Shown: positions 50,342 to 58,210 of the stretch, piece by piece | Layout: each line of letters begins with the position of its first letter | Numbering within the stretch: position 1 is the stretch's first letter | NCBI GenBank assembly: GCA_964643885.1 | Contig: CAZXUI010000001.1 | Span: forward strand, 178,552 to 242,551 | Direction: 5' to 3' | Source: CAADGL01 sp964643885 | GTDB lineage: Bacteria > Planctomycetota > Phycisphaerae > UBA1845 > Fen-1342 | Length of the DNA: 64,000 nucleotides | The notes under the pieces: generated by a model | Database searches by the model: none | Told to the model about the DNA's origin: nothing | Seen by the model: only the letters and a program-made list of their open reading frames with translations | Position numbers and translations under genes: made by a program

Positions 50342-50971
50342 ATGACGATCGATGCGATCGGTAGAGAAATCGAGGCCTACCTTCAATCGCTCATCAGGGC
50401 GCAGGATCCGGGAGTGCCGTCGGCACTTCGTCCCCAGCACAGCCGCGTAATGGTGACCGTCAAGGACCGGCGGACCGGGAGAAAAAAGCGCAAAGATGCG
50501 AGCGCGGAGAGCCTCAACCCGATCGAAACATCCTTCGTGATCGAGTTCGATCCGGAGAACGGCGAATCCCTTCTAGAGCCTGGTCGTCAGGAGCGCTCGC
50601 GACCACGAAACACCGTGGCCGACACTCGGATGATGGACGTGATTAACGCAGTTTGCGCCACCGAACGCGAAGGTCGCGCTTTCATCTCGCTCATCTGGTT
50701 TCGCGAGAACAGATTGACCGGCTATGCGTGGGCGGCCGAGCCCGCCGCTCGTCAACAGACGATTGCCGAGGCTATCAAGGCCGGCGTTCTCGAGGTGCGG
50801 AAGATCCCGAACCCGAAGAACCCTCAATACCCGGTCTCCACCATCGCCTTGAATCGGATGCATCCATTGGTGCAGGAAGCGCTCCGTGCGGGCGCGGCTC
50901 AGTCGATGTTCGAGCCAGCCGTGATCGCCGGCGGCCCGCTGTCCCCAACGATCCTTGAGGACCGACGCTGA
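50342..50971 (+). CDS. Unknown protein upstream of a PIN toxin, possible antitoxin
   Basis: The 209-residue product has no family I recognise. Visible parts are an N-terminal helix (IGREIEAYLQSLIRAQ), a Lys/Arg-rich stretch (KDRRTGRKKRKDAS), a beta segment (ETSFVIEFDPENG), and a C-terminal half that could be a winged helix (RMMDVINAVCATEREGRAFISLIWF... TIAEAIKAGVLEVRKIPNPKNPQYPVSTIALNRMHPLVQEAL). It is larger than usual VapB antitoxins. Its stop TGA overlaps the CTG start of the PIN gene, so the two are coupled. The coding sequence is visibly less GC-rich than its neighbours, suggesting transfer. The antitoxin role is inferred from context only. Confidence 0.65.
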   Translation: MTIDAIGREIEAYLQSLIRAQDPGVPSALRPQHSRVMVTVKDRRTGRKKRKDASAESLNPIETSFVIEFDPENGESLLEPGRQERSRPRNTVADTRMMDVINAVCATEREGRAFISLIWFRENRLTGYAWAAEPAARQQTIAEAIKAGVLEVRKIPNPKNPQYPVSTIALNRMHPLVQEALRAGAAQSMFEPAVIAGGPLSPTILEDRR

Positions 50972-51444
50972 GCAACGGACTGAAGTACTTTCTGGACACC
51001 AGTGCGCTGGCCAAGCTGTACGTGCGCGAAGGCGGGACTGAAACCATGCTTGCGTTGGCCTCCGTCGCCCCACCGCGAAGTCTTGCAGCGCTCTCGACCG
51101 CCCGTGTGGAGTTGCATTCGGCCATACGACGTCGCACGCGGGAGGGATCGTTGTGCCCTACCTTGGCCGAGGAGATACTGCTGCGATTCGAGGGACACTG
51201 GGGCGTATTCTATCTGATTCAGCCTGTGGCTGACGCGATCCTGGCCCGGACGGTCGAGCTGCTCAGCAAACATCCGCTTCGGGCCTATGACGCTTTGCAG
51301 TTGGCCGGTTGTCTCGCGCTTCGCGACGCCGATCCGGGTTACGCTCATTTTGCGTGTTCTGATGCGCGGCTGATCGCGGCCGCCCGAGCGGAAGGGATGG
51401 ATGCGATCAACCCGGAGGAGTCGCAGACTGGTGGAAGGGTTTAG
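50968..51444 (+). CDS. VapC-type PIN-domain toxin, probable CTG start
   Basis: The 158-residue product has the four acidic PIN residues: Asp10 (YFLDTSAL), Glu49 (ARVELHSAI), Asp108 (RAYDALQLA) and Asp132 (CSDARLIAAA). It ends in the usual AEGMDAINPE strand. VapC toxins are Mg-dependent ribonucleases that cut tRNA or rRNA. To keep Asp10, translation must start upstream of the GTG at 51022. CTG at 50968 has GAGGA six bases before it and overlaps the previous gene's stop (CTGA); no ATG, GTG or TTG lies in the interval. It forms a TA-like pair with the unknown upstream protein. Confidence 0.82.
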   Translation: MSNGLKYFLDTSALAKLYVREGGTETMLALASVAPPRSLAALSTARVELHSAIRRRTREGSLCPTLAEEILLRFEGHWGVFYLIQPVADAILARTVELLSKHPLRAYDALQLAGCLALRDADPGYAHFACSDARLIAAARAEGMDAINPEESQTGGRV

Positions 51445-51678
51445 CAGGAACGTGCGGCCGGTCTGGGCTACGCCCAGCGACGCGGGCGGCGGTGCTCGCA
51501 CCGCATAGGCCGTGCTGGGCGCGCAATTGCGGCCAACGGGGGGTGCCTGCCGTACTACGATCCACGGTGCGAATCGGGTCTGCCCAAGCCACGGGGGTCG
51601 TGGGCGCGCCCCACCAGCGGTGCGGACCGCATCGGTGCGCCGCGGGACCGTTCCCACATCATCTCGGGAGAAGCAGCC
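51445..51678. other. Intergenic region without recognisable gene
   Basis: These 234 bp hold short GC-rich inverted segments such as GGGC-TAC-GCCC near 51469 but none of the repeat families found in the convergent gaps, and no gene. GGGAGAAG before 51679 is the ribosome site of the next gene. Confidence 0.4.
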
Positions 51679-52362
51679 ATGAACGCGCGCAAGCGATCAT
51701 CGGGAGTAAAGCGCGTCGCCCTCCTCATGGCCGTCTCGCTGGCCGGGCTGGCCGGGCTGGCCGCTCTGGCCGGCGGAATGGGGCTTTCCGGGGCCATCGG
51801 CCGTGACGCGGCGGGGCGCGCTGAGCCCCGGCCGGAAGCCCCGCCCCTGGCGGCCGGCCGCGGGGATGGCCACGCGCCGGTCTGGGGCGCTACGGCGCTG
51901 GGCGTGGATGTGCCCTGGCCGGCCGGTTTCGACACGGCCGAGATCACCGACGGCCCCCGTTATTCGCTGGGCCGCAGGCTTTGCCGTGAGACGATGGCGG
52001 AGGTCGGCACGATGGGCAAGCCGTGGGTAAGTGTGGCGCTCGTCGGCATCATCTTGCTCTATGGCGCGTCGCTCTGCGTGACGGGGGGATTGAGATTCCG
52101 CTGGGGCGGAGTGGGCGTGATCGCGGGAGCGGTGTATCCGGCGGATGGCGTACCCCGGTCGGACGAGGGAACATCGTGCTGGTTCCTGTACCGGCACCGA
52201 CCCAATCTCACTTTCGGGTATGTGCCGCAAAAGATCGCGATTCCGGGCTCTGTGGTGTCGCTCATTCCGACATGGATGCCGGCGCTGGCGTGTGCGGTCA
52301 GTATCATCGTGGCCGCGTGGTGGCGGAGAGGTCGCAGCGATGCTGGCACCCATGGGCGATGA
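51679..52362 (+). CDS. Membrane protein of unknown function
   Basis: The 227-residue product has an N-terminal hydrophobic segment (VALLMAVSLAGLAGLAALAGG, about residues 12-32). A Pro/Gly/Ala-rich loop with VWGATALGVDVPWPAGFDTAEITDGPRYSLGRRL follows, then two further transmembrane helices (about 117-134 VSVALVGIILLYGASLCV, and about 196-213 MPALACAVSIIVAAWW). GGGAGAAG lies before the ATG. No family is recognised. Its last 23 bases overlap the start of the zinc-ribbon membrane protein, so the two are probably translated together. Confidence 0.6.
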   Translation: MNARKRSSGVKRVALLMAVSLAGLAGLAALAGGMGLSGAIGRDAAGRAEPRPEAPPLAAGRGDGHAPVWGATALGVDVPWPAGFDTAEITDGPRYSLGRRLCRETMAEVGTMGKPWVSVALVGIILLYGASLCVTGGLRFRWGGVGVIAGAVYPADGVPRSDEGTSCWFLYRHRPNLTFGYVPQKIAIPGSVVSLIPTWMPALACAVSIIVAAWWRRGRSDAGTHGR

Positions 52363-52642
52363 CGCCGAAGCAGGGGCGGCCGGAACCGAAACTCCGCGGA
52401 CCGTGTGCCCGGACTGCGGATATGACCTGCGCGGCCACGCTGCCACCGCGACCTGTCCGGAATGCGGTCTGCGCTACGATCCCCACTGTGTGCGACTGCA
52501 CGTTGACCTCTTCGGCCGGGGTCTGTGGGCGCTGCTGCTGGGAGGCGTCCTATCGCTTGTGTTTGGCCGCGCTTGGCTCCACTCGCGGATTCAGCGAGAA
52601 GACGCGTTCATTGTGGTGATCATCGTCGGCAGCGTGCTCTGA
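52340..52642 (+). CDS. Zinc-ribbon membrane protein of planctomycete type
   Basis: The 100-residue product has a zinc ribbon, CPDCGYDLRGH and CPECGLRYD (Cys23, 26, 39, 42). Two hydrophobic helices follow (GLWALLLGGVLSLVFG and AFIVVIIVGSVL). Short proteins combining 'CGYDLRG...CPECG' with membrane helices are very common in planctomycetes, and their function is unknown. GGAGAGG lies nine bases before the chosen ATG; ATG at 52352 is an alternative. It overlaps the preceding membrane gene by 23 bp. The protein seems to end early after the second helix, so it could be a shortened family member. Confidence 0.65.
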   Translation: MLAPMGDDAEAGAAGTETPRTVCPDCGYDLRGHAATATCPECGLRYDPHCVRLHVDLFGRGLWALLLGGVLSLVFGRAWLHSRIQREDAFIVVIIVGSVL

Positions 52643-53205
52643 GGCTGTCGCCCGGTGGCGGCAGGCCATGCCGACGCGAGAAGCCGTCGGCAGGGCACCT
52701 CGTCGGTGCGAGATGGGAGTCTCGCGCCAGGACGACACGATCTGGGCGATCGCCATTTTGGATGAGAATGCCGTGCGGGTTCGGCCCTTTTGTGCTGTGA
52801 TTCGAGACGAAGACCCCTCAGGATACGAAGGGGAGGAGCGACGCGACGCACGGGTTGCGCTCGTCCGCCGGGTGGCGGACTCGCTTCACCTGTGGCCAGC
52901 GCCCTTGGCCGCTCCGCGGCCAGAGGGTGACCGGTCAGAGACCGGCCTCCCATTCTCGGAGCAGCGGGAAGGGGGGCGAGAAGGGATTCTCGCACCAGCG
53001 GGATCACGGGCAGGCTGCGCTTGCCCATGCCACCCGGCCGCGCCCTTCGGGCGAGAGAGAAGGGCAGTAGAACGGTGGAGCAGCATGCTCACGCCGTCGG
53101 CGAGAGCATGCCACACTCCATGAGACCGGTCAGAGACCGGTCCCCCGCGAGACCGGTCTCCCACGAGACCGTTCCCCCGCGAGACCGGTCTCCCGAGGAT
53201 CACAA
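52643..53205. repeat. Repeat-dense convergent gap (several hairpin families)
   Basis: No credible gene is present in 563 bp. Segments seen are GACCGGTC/GACCGGCC pairs near 52927-52946; GGGCA...TGCCC (about 53008-53025); the AGCATGCTC hairpin (53082-53115), near-identical to 20913-20950; and an array of a 16-bp unit GAGACCGGTCTCCCRC at 53133-53196 with a partial unit at 53122-53132, whose core GAGACCGGTCTC is a 12-bp palindrome. Open frames crossing the region are produced by the repeats. Confidence 0.75.
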
Positions 53206-54777
53206 CTACGGCGCGCCGATCCGCACTACACCGTCGCTCGTCCAGTTCGTCAGCGTCATCGGCCGCCAGATGCGCATCGGCTCGTTGTAGCTCCCCGGCG
53301 CGATCGCCACCACATCCCCCGCCCGCACCGCGAATGTCGCCTCGTGCACCCGGTTGAACGGCAGCGCGGGAATCCCCTGCTCCGTGCTGCCGTTATTGCC
53401 CGGGTCGCCCGGCGCGAAGTTGGCCACATACACCGGACTGGCGACGTAGCTGTTGCCCAGGAAGTACCGCAAGTTCACATACGCCAGGTCGAGCCGGCCG
53501 TACTGCGAAATCTCGCACTCGTCGGTCGGGCCGCCCGTCAGCGTCCCGCGGACCCGCCCGCCACTGTCGAACACTGGCGATCCCGACGAGCCGGGCTGCG
53601 TGAAGCCGAACAGGTAGAGAATCTCCCACGTATCCGCGTCAAAGCAATTCTGCTGGTTCTGATCACAGTAGGTGCCGCTGTAGTCGTCCACCTTCAGACC
53701 AAAGCTGGCCCGCCTGAAGCTCCCGCCCGGGTGATGAATGCCGGTCGCGTCCGAGTCATCCTCCCAGTATCCGCTCGACCAGCCGACGTAGAAGCCCGCG
53801 GCCGGCGGCTCATACAGACCGACCAGGTTCCAGTCGCTGCTGGTGTGGCGCTTGAGCATCAGCGACCCGTTGCTGCGCGGCATGTTATTGATGTTCGGCG
53901 GCGTGCCGTCGCAGCTCGGCGTCTCGAAGAACCAGATGTACGACGTGTTGCCCGCCGCCGTCTGCGATCCGAGACAGTGATTGGCCGTCATCACCAGCGG
54001 CGCGAAGTCGTTCGGACCGCGGTTCAGCAACGCGCCGGAGCAGAAGGCCGAGACGTTGCCGCCGGGCGTGATCGTCGCCAGCACGCAGACCGCGTCCGCG
54101 ATGTTGGCGATCTGCGGGTAGCACGACGCGTCGATGTGCGAGCAGCCCCGAAGCGCAGGCAGCGGAGCCTCGTACGTGTAATTGACGGCCGTGATCGGCG
54201 GCACGCGGTCCGGCGGTGTTTCACTGTTGGGCAGGTGGAACTCCAGCCCGATCGATTCGCCGAAGATGATCGTCGTCCACCACGTTCCTTCTTCGCTCAG
54301 CAGCGGCCGGTTGTACGGGCCGAAGCTCGAGCCGCTCGCCGGGTCATACACTCTCAGCTCCAGCCCGTCGTCGCCGAAGCTCTCGCTGAACTGCACCCGC
54401 AGTGCGACCGCTCCGGGCGACGTCAACTCGGCCGCCCAGAGCCAGCCGCCTTCCTGCGTCGGCATCCAGTTGGCCGGGCCGAACAGCTCCGCCGGGGCCG
54501 GCTTGACGTAGCCGGAGATCTGCATGCTGTTGGGCGTCTCCGGCGCGTCCACCGGGTCCGGGGCGACCGTCTCGGGCAGGAAGTATCGGTCCGCCGGGAC
54601 GGCCGGCGCGAGCCGCGTACCGGGCACATCGGCCGGGGCGCGAAGGGCCGGGGCGGCCGCGCCAGCGACCTCGTCGGCCTGCGGCGGGGCTTGAACCTGT
54701 GCCAGGGCTGTCGTGGAGCAGAGCGTGAGCGAAGCGGCCGCGGCAAACGCGCGGAACCGGGTCCGTGGTCGAAACAT
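53206..54777 (-). CDS. Secreted trypsin-fold protease, lysyl-endopeptidase-like
   Basis: The 523-residue protein has a signal peptide (about residues 1-27, ending TALAQ) and an approximately 200-residue N-terminal region. The protease domain carries the triad His267 (MTANHCLG), Asp315 (SSDWNLVGL) and Ser408 (PGSSGSPVFD). The segments FCSGALLNRG, WFFETPSCDG, TGIHHPGGSFRR and GRVRGTLTGGPTDECE match the Achromobacter-protease-I/lysyl endopeptidase group. An extra C-terminal part of about 65 residues resembles one turn of a parallel beta-helix (VRAGDVVAIAPGSYNEPMRIWRP). It is likely an extracellular peptidase. The tail could be a truncated beta-helix or an anchoring module. Confidence 0.85.
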   Translation of the reverse strand: MFRPRTRFRAFAAAASLTLCSTTALAQVQAPPQADEVAGAAAPALRAPADVPGTRLAPAVPADRYFLPETVAPDPVDAPETPNSMQISGYVKPAPAELFGPANWMPTQEGGWLWAAELTSPGAVALRVQFSESFGDDGLELRVYDPASGSSFGPYNRPLLSEEGTWWTTIIFGESIGLEFHLPNSETPPDRVPPITAVNYTYEAPLPALRGCSHIDASCYPQIANIADAVCVLATITPGGNVSAFCSGALLNRGPNDFAPLVMTANHCLGSQTAAGNTSYIWFFETPSCDGTPPNINNMPRSNGSLMLKRHTSSDWNLVGLYEPPAAGFYVGWSSGYWEDDSDATGIHHPGGSFRRASFGLKVDDYSGTYCDQNQQNCFDADTWEILYLFGFTQPGSSGSPVFDSGGRVRGTLTGGPTDECEISQYGRLDLAYVNLRYFLGNSYVASPVYVANFAPGDPGNNGSTEQGIPALPFNRVHEATFAVRAGDVVAIAPGSYNEPMRIWRPMTLTNWTSDGVVRIGAP

Positions 54778-54982
54778 GTGGCGCCTCCCTTTGCCGGCGC
54801 TGGATCGCGCGGCGAGCCTGTGTTACCCGTCGTCCGGCGTGCGGCCGGCCGGGGTGGGGTATGTCCGTTCAAGCAGGTACACGCAAAGCGGCGGGCGAGG
54901 GCTCAGAAGGGCGCGCTAAATGCGCCGGTCGGCGGTGGGGGCTCCAACGGCTGGTGGCGCGGGGTGGCTCGGGAGCGTGCGC

Positions 54983-56902
54983 TTAGCCGGATGTCGACGC
55001 GGCCGGCGCGAGCGGCTCGAAAAGCGGGCCGGCGACCGCGGCGACCGGCAACGAACGAACGGTCGGGGGACCGCTTACCGCGGATACGGTGAGACTGTGT
55101 CCGGGGCTGACCGGCAGAGCGTGGCTGGCGGTTCCGCCGTCGGGCGCCCGCATGGGGATCGTGTTCATCGGCGGGGCCGACCGGCGGCGGATCCGCCCGA
55201 AGCGAAGCAGGAAGGTCCAGCCCAGCGTTCGCCGCAGCGTCTGAAGCAGGCCCCACATGCCCAGGCACTGCCACATCGCGTCCGCCAGGTAGAGCTTCGT
55301 GTTCGGCCGCACGAGCGCGAGCCCCAGCCGCAACGGATTGTAGAAATAGGCGTACGCCAGCAGGATGTTGATCTGCTTGCGCCACGGTTTGGGGTGATTG
55401 GAGGCGATCACGTAATTGCCGCCGAGCATGTGCTCTTTGACCTCGCGGCCGGCCACACTCTCGTACGCCATCCCGGACGTGTACGTGCCGGAGAAGAGCT
55501 TCGAGCCGGTGGCTGGAACGAGCATGAGCACCTGCATGCTGACCGCACCGGCCTTTCGCAGCAGCCGAACCTGGTTCAGCAGCCCGTACGGCCGCGGCCC
55601 GGTGCTGAGCAGCGGCTGATCGTCGCTGTGCATCATCATGGGCATCGGCTGGATGCCGTTTTCGCGCAGCAGGCGGAACGCTTCGGTCGTCTTGTCGACG
55701 GACTGGCCCTTGCGGACGAGCGTCGCGGTCATGTCCTCGACCCCCAGCCAGAGCGAGCGGACGCCGGCCTTGCGAACGAGCGGCAGATGCTCGCGGAGCT
55801 TGAGCGTGTCGTGCACCGTAACCTCGGTCGCCCAGCGGAAGCGGTGGCGTCCGCGGCCGTCGGCGGTTCGCTCGCGGGCGAGCGTCTCTACGATCTCGAG
55901 TGTTCGCTGCTCGCTGTTGAAGAAGTTGTCATCGGCGCTGAAGAAATAGCGGATGCCGAACTCGTCTAGAATGCAGCGCATCTCGTCGGCGATTCGCGCG
56001 CCGCTCTTGGCCCGGAACTGGCGCTGGTTGTACGCCGGGATCGGGCAATAGGGGCAGTTGAACTTGCAGCCGAAGGTCAGCACCAGCGATCCCAGCGGGC
56101 TGTAGCGGCGCACCTTGTCGGCCGGCAGCGGCCTGGCGGCCAGCCCGGCCGCGCGGCTCGGCGCCTCCAGAATCCTGTAGCCGTGCAGCGGATGGGGCAG
56201 CTCATCGAGATCGCCCAGCAGGCGCTGCACGCCCGTGTCGACCAGCTCGCGGGCGGCGCCGGTCTCGTCGGTGCGGGCATAAACCAGGCCCGGGACCGCG
56301 TCGAGCGCGCCACTCTCGCGGGCGCGCGTGAAGGCGGCCCGCAGCGATTCGCCCCGGCCGCGCGCGTCGAGCAGCGCCTCCAGCAGGCTCAGCAGCACGA
56401 ACTCCTCGCCGGTGACGGCGACGTCCGCGCCCCACGGGTCGGACGGATCGACGCCGAACACATCCCACGGCTCGTAGATCACCTTCGGACCGCCGACGAT
56501 GATCAGCGGACGGTGGGCGGGATCGATCCGGCACGCATCGCGAATCAGATCGATGCACGCGGCCGTGTGAAGCTGCATGCTGGAGATCAGCAGCAGGTCC
56601 GGGATGCGGCCGTCGAGCTGCATCTGTGACGGGCGGAAGTTTCGATTCCACTGCTGAAGGACAATGCGCGTCTTGCTGAATCCGGCGTCGAGCAGCGCCG
56701 AGCCGACGGCCCGGACGCCGGCGGGCGCCATGTGCATGTCCGCATAGATGAAGGGCAGCATGCGCGTGCGATGATCGAATGCGCAGACGATCACGCTGAC
56801 CAGATCGTGCCGCCGGCCGGCGGCACGCAGGCGCTCACGAAGCGAGAGCATCTCACCGGGCCGCAGGAGTTCATCACCACGTTCGCGGCGAGGTAGTTCC
56901 AT
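54983..56902 (-). CDS. B12-binding-type radical SAM enzyme
   Basis: The 639-residue protein has an N-terminal Rossmann-like cobalamin-binding region (about residues 50-180, LLLISSMQLHTAACIDLI, PLIIVGGPKVIYEPWD). A radical SAM domain follows with TFGCKFNCPYCPIPAYN (Cys279, 283, 286 bind the 4Fe-4S cluster), then about 150 residues of C-terminal helices and a Pro/Ala-rich end. Such enzymes perform methylations or rearrangements on unactivated carbons; the substrate is unknown. The canonical DxHxxG cobalamin motif is not clear, so cobalamin use is an inference from layout. It is the last gene of a six-gene operon, 3 bp after a HesB-like gene. Confidence 0.85.
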   Translation of the reverse strand: MELPRRERGDELLRPGEMLSLRERLRAAGRRHDLVSVIVCAFDHRTRMLPFIYADMHMAPAGVRAVGSALLDAGFSKTRIVLQQWNRNFRPSQMQLDGRIPDLLLISSMQLHTAACIDLIRDACRIDPAHRPLIIVGGPKVIYEPWDVFGVDPSDPWGADVAVTGEEFVLLSLLEALLDARGRGESLRAAFTRARESGALDAVPGLVYARTDETGAARELVDTGVQRLLGDLDELPHPLHGYRILEAPSRAAGLAARPLPADKVRRYSPLGSLVLTFGCKFNCPYCPIPAYNQRQFRAKSGARIADEMRCILDEFGIRYFFSADDNFFNSEQRTLEIVETLARERTADGRGRHRFRWATEVTVHDTLKLREHLPLVRKAGVRSLWLGVEDMTATLVRKGQSVDKTTEAFRLLRENGIQPMPMMMHSDDQPLLSTGPRPYGLLNQVRLLRKAGAVSMQVLMLVPATGSKLFSGTYTSGMAYESVAGREVKEHMLGGNYVIASNHPKPWRKQINILLAYAYFYNPLRLGLALVRPNTKLYLADAMWQCLGMWGLLQTLRRTLGWTFLLRFGRIRRRSAPPMNTIPMRAPDGGTASHALPVSPGHSLTVSAVSGPPTVRSLPVAAVAGPLFEPLAPAASTSG

Positions 56903-56905
56903 CGT

Positions 56906-57190
56906 CTAGTCCTTGTTGGCGGGATTCCTGGAGAGCTTCAGACGCGGTCCGGCCTCGGTCTGGCGCACGTCGAGCGCCATCCGGCTCATCGCCTCGGAGA
57001 CGGCCTGGTCCAGCAGGAGCACGTTGCGCCCCTGGTGCGCGAAGGTCGCATCCTCCGGGCGGGCCCGGTCCTCGCGCAGTTGCCAACGGCCCTTCGACCG
57101 CTTGAATCGCAGCGCCACGTCTTCGGCTGCGCCGGTGCGGGCCAGTTTCTGCGAGAGACGTTCGAGCGCCATCGGGGTTACGGTGAGCAT
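56906..57190 (-). CDS. Cysteine-less IscA/HesB-like protein, paralogue 1
   Basis: The 94-residue product begins MLTVTPMALERLSQKLART and continues with LREDRARPEDATFAHQGRNVLLLDQAVSE and LDVRQTEAGPRLKLSRNP. This follows the strand pattern of A-type Fe-S carriers (MxxVTxxAxxxL... PxxxDxxxxxxGxxxxxD... IDYxxxxxGxxFxxxNP). All three cluster cysteines are absent, so it probably does not carry Fe-S. GGAGAAGG lies just before the ATG at 57190. It overlaps the preceding gene by 13 bp and is 3 bp from the radical SAM gene. A paralogue lies at 57895-58164. Confidence 0.7.
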   Translation of the reverse strand: MLTVTPMALERLSQKLARTGAAEDVALRFKRSKGRWQLREDRARPEDATFAHQGRNVLLLDQAVSEAMSRMALDVRQTEAGPRLKLSRNPANKD

Positions 57191-57396
57191 GGGTCCTTCT
57201 CCGGTGTTGTCAGCTCCGGCGGGCGGTCCGGATCGATTTCCCCGGTGTCGAGATTCCCCGTATCGATCTCCCCCGTATCGTTCTCTCCGCTCTGTGCCGC
57301 CTTGCGGGCCGCGGCCTTCTCGGCTTTCTTCAGCTTGCGCTGCTGCTTCTTGTGCTCCCGCTCGCGCTTCTGACTCGAAGTTCGCCTGGTCGACAT
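57178..57396 (-). CDS. Small basic protein with repeated TGEID tail
   Basis: The 72-residue product has a strongly basic helix (STRRTSSQKREREHKKQQRKLKKAEKAAARKAAQ) and an acidic tail with repeated D-T-G-E/N-I/L (DTGEIDTGNLDTGEID). Similar short 'TRTTSSQKRERE' proteins occur in unrelated bacteria as conserved hypotheticals. The second of two adjacent ATGs (57396) has the better distance to GGAG. The stop overlaps the next gene's start by 13 bp. The function is unknown; nucleic-acid or ribosome binding is possible from the charge. Confidence 0.6.
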   Translation of the reverse strand: MSTRRTSSQKREREHKKQQRKLKKAEKAAARKAAQSGENDTGEIDTGNLDTGEIDPDRPPELTTPEKDPCSP

Positions 57397-57472
57397 CATT
57401 GCTCCGTTCTTGCCCGCGCCGTGCCGACTCGCACCCGCCGACCGCTCGCACGCAACGCCTGGAAAGGCAGGC

Positions 57473-57886
57473 TCAGGTCGCTTCCTGCGATGCTTCCGCG
57501 GCCTGGTCGCTGTTCCACTCGTCCGCGGGTTTGCCGCTGTTCCAGACCGGCATCGCCTCCAGCCGCTCCCGCAGCACGGCGAAGGACGTTTCGGCGTGGT
57601 CGTTGAAGTCCTGGAGCGACTTCATCGCCTCGATCGCCGGGTCGTCCCCCGGCCGGACCGCGCCCCGCTTTCTCCCGACGATGTGCCGCTCCATCTGGCC
57701 GAACAGCACGCACGCGCGCTGCCAGCCGAACAGGCGGCACAGCGCCCCGGTCAGGTCCCAGGCGACGGCGGCGCGGTCGTCGTACGTGACGGGATTGCCC
57801 GCCGCGTCGTGCGCCTCGGCGTCCCGGCACCACGAATCCTCGCGCTCGAGCAGATCGAGCAGTTGCGTTTTTTCATCAGGCATCAT
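57473..57886 (-). CDS. Small helical protein, DUF6197-like
   Basis: The 137-residue product has LLDLLEREDSWCRDAEAHDAAGNPVTYDDRAAVAWDLTGALCRLFGW. This resembles the DUF6197 pattern (W-C-x-G-A-x-A-x-D-x-x-G-x-x-V... A-W-C-L-x-G-A-L), followed by a helical region (ETSFAVLRERLEAMPVWNSG). DUF6197 proteins are small helical proteins of unknown role. It starts 8 bp after the stop of the upstream HesB-like gene. The family assignment is from memory and tentative. Confidence 0.6.
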   Translation of the reverse strand: MMPDEKTQLLDLLEREDSWCRDAEAHDAAGNPVTYDDRAAVAWDLTGALCRLFGWQRACVLFGQMERHIVGRKRGAVRPGDDPAIEAMKSLQDFNDHAETSFAVLRERLEAMPVWNSGKPADEWNSDQAAEASQEAT

Positions 57887-57894
57887 TGCCGTGG

Positions 57895-58164
57895 CTACCC
57901 GCCTTCTTTCGCGTGATGCAGCGTGAGACCGTCGCCATCGACGTCCAGCGTGTCATCCGTCAGCAGCTCTGCCGCCTCTTCGTCCAAAAGCACTATCGTC
58001 CGCCCCCGGTGTTGAATGGTCTGGTCGCCGGGACGCTCGCTGTCCTGTCTCAGTCCGATGCTCCGCCCGTCGATGACGAGTCGCACCGCGATCTCGTCGG
58101 GCAGTTTCGACTCGCTGAGCAGCGCCGCGAGACGCTCGCCGGCTGCGTCCGTGACGGTGAGCAT
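57895..58164 (-). CDS. Cysteine-less IscA/HesB-like protein, paralogue 2
   Basis: The 89-residue product (MLTVTDAAGERLAALLSE..., LRQDSERPGDQTIQHRGRTIVLLDEEAAELL, LDVDGDGLTLHHAK) aligns along its whole length with the paralogue at 56906-57190. Shared features are MLTVT, ERL, the RPxDxTxxHxGRxxxLLD motif and LDV. It follows the A-type carrier fold pattern but has no cysteine. GGAGATT precedes the ATG at 58164. It sits 46 bp after the RRM gene and 8 bp before the DUF6197-like gene. A small binding, adaptor or regulatory role is inferred. Confidence 0.7.
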   Translation of the reverse strand: MLTVTDAAGERLAALLSESKLPDEIAVRLVIDGRSIGLRQDSERPGDQTIQHRGRTIVLLDEEAAELLTDDTLDVDGDGLTLHHAKEGG

Positions 58165-58210
58165 GCTGCAATCTCCGGTCCGATTCCCGCACGGATCTCC
58201 GGGCCGCGGC

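Noticed and set aside
52668..53123. Open frame of 151 codons in the repeat-rich gap
   Set aside because: It runs through at least three repeat families, lacks a ribosome site and gives a low-complexity product.
53122..53196. Possible CRISPR array
   Set aside because: The 16-bp units follow each other directly without unique spacers, and no cas genes are nearby.
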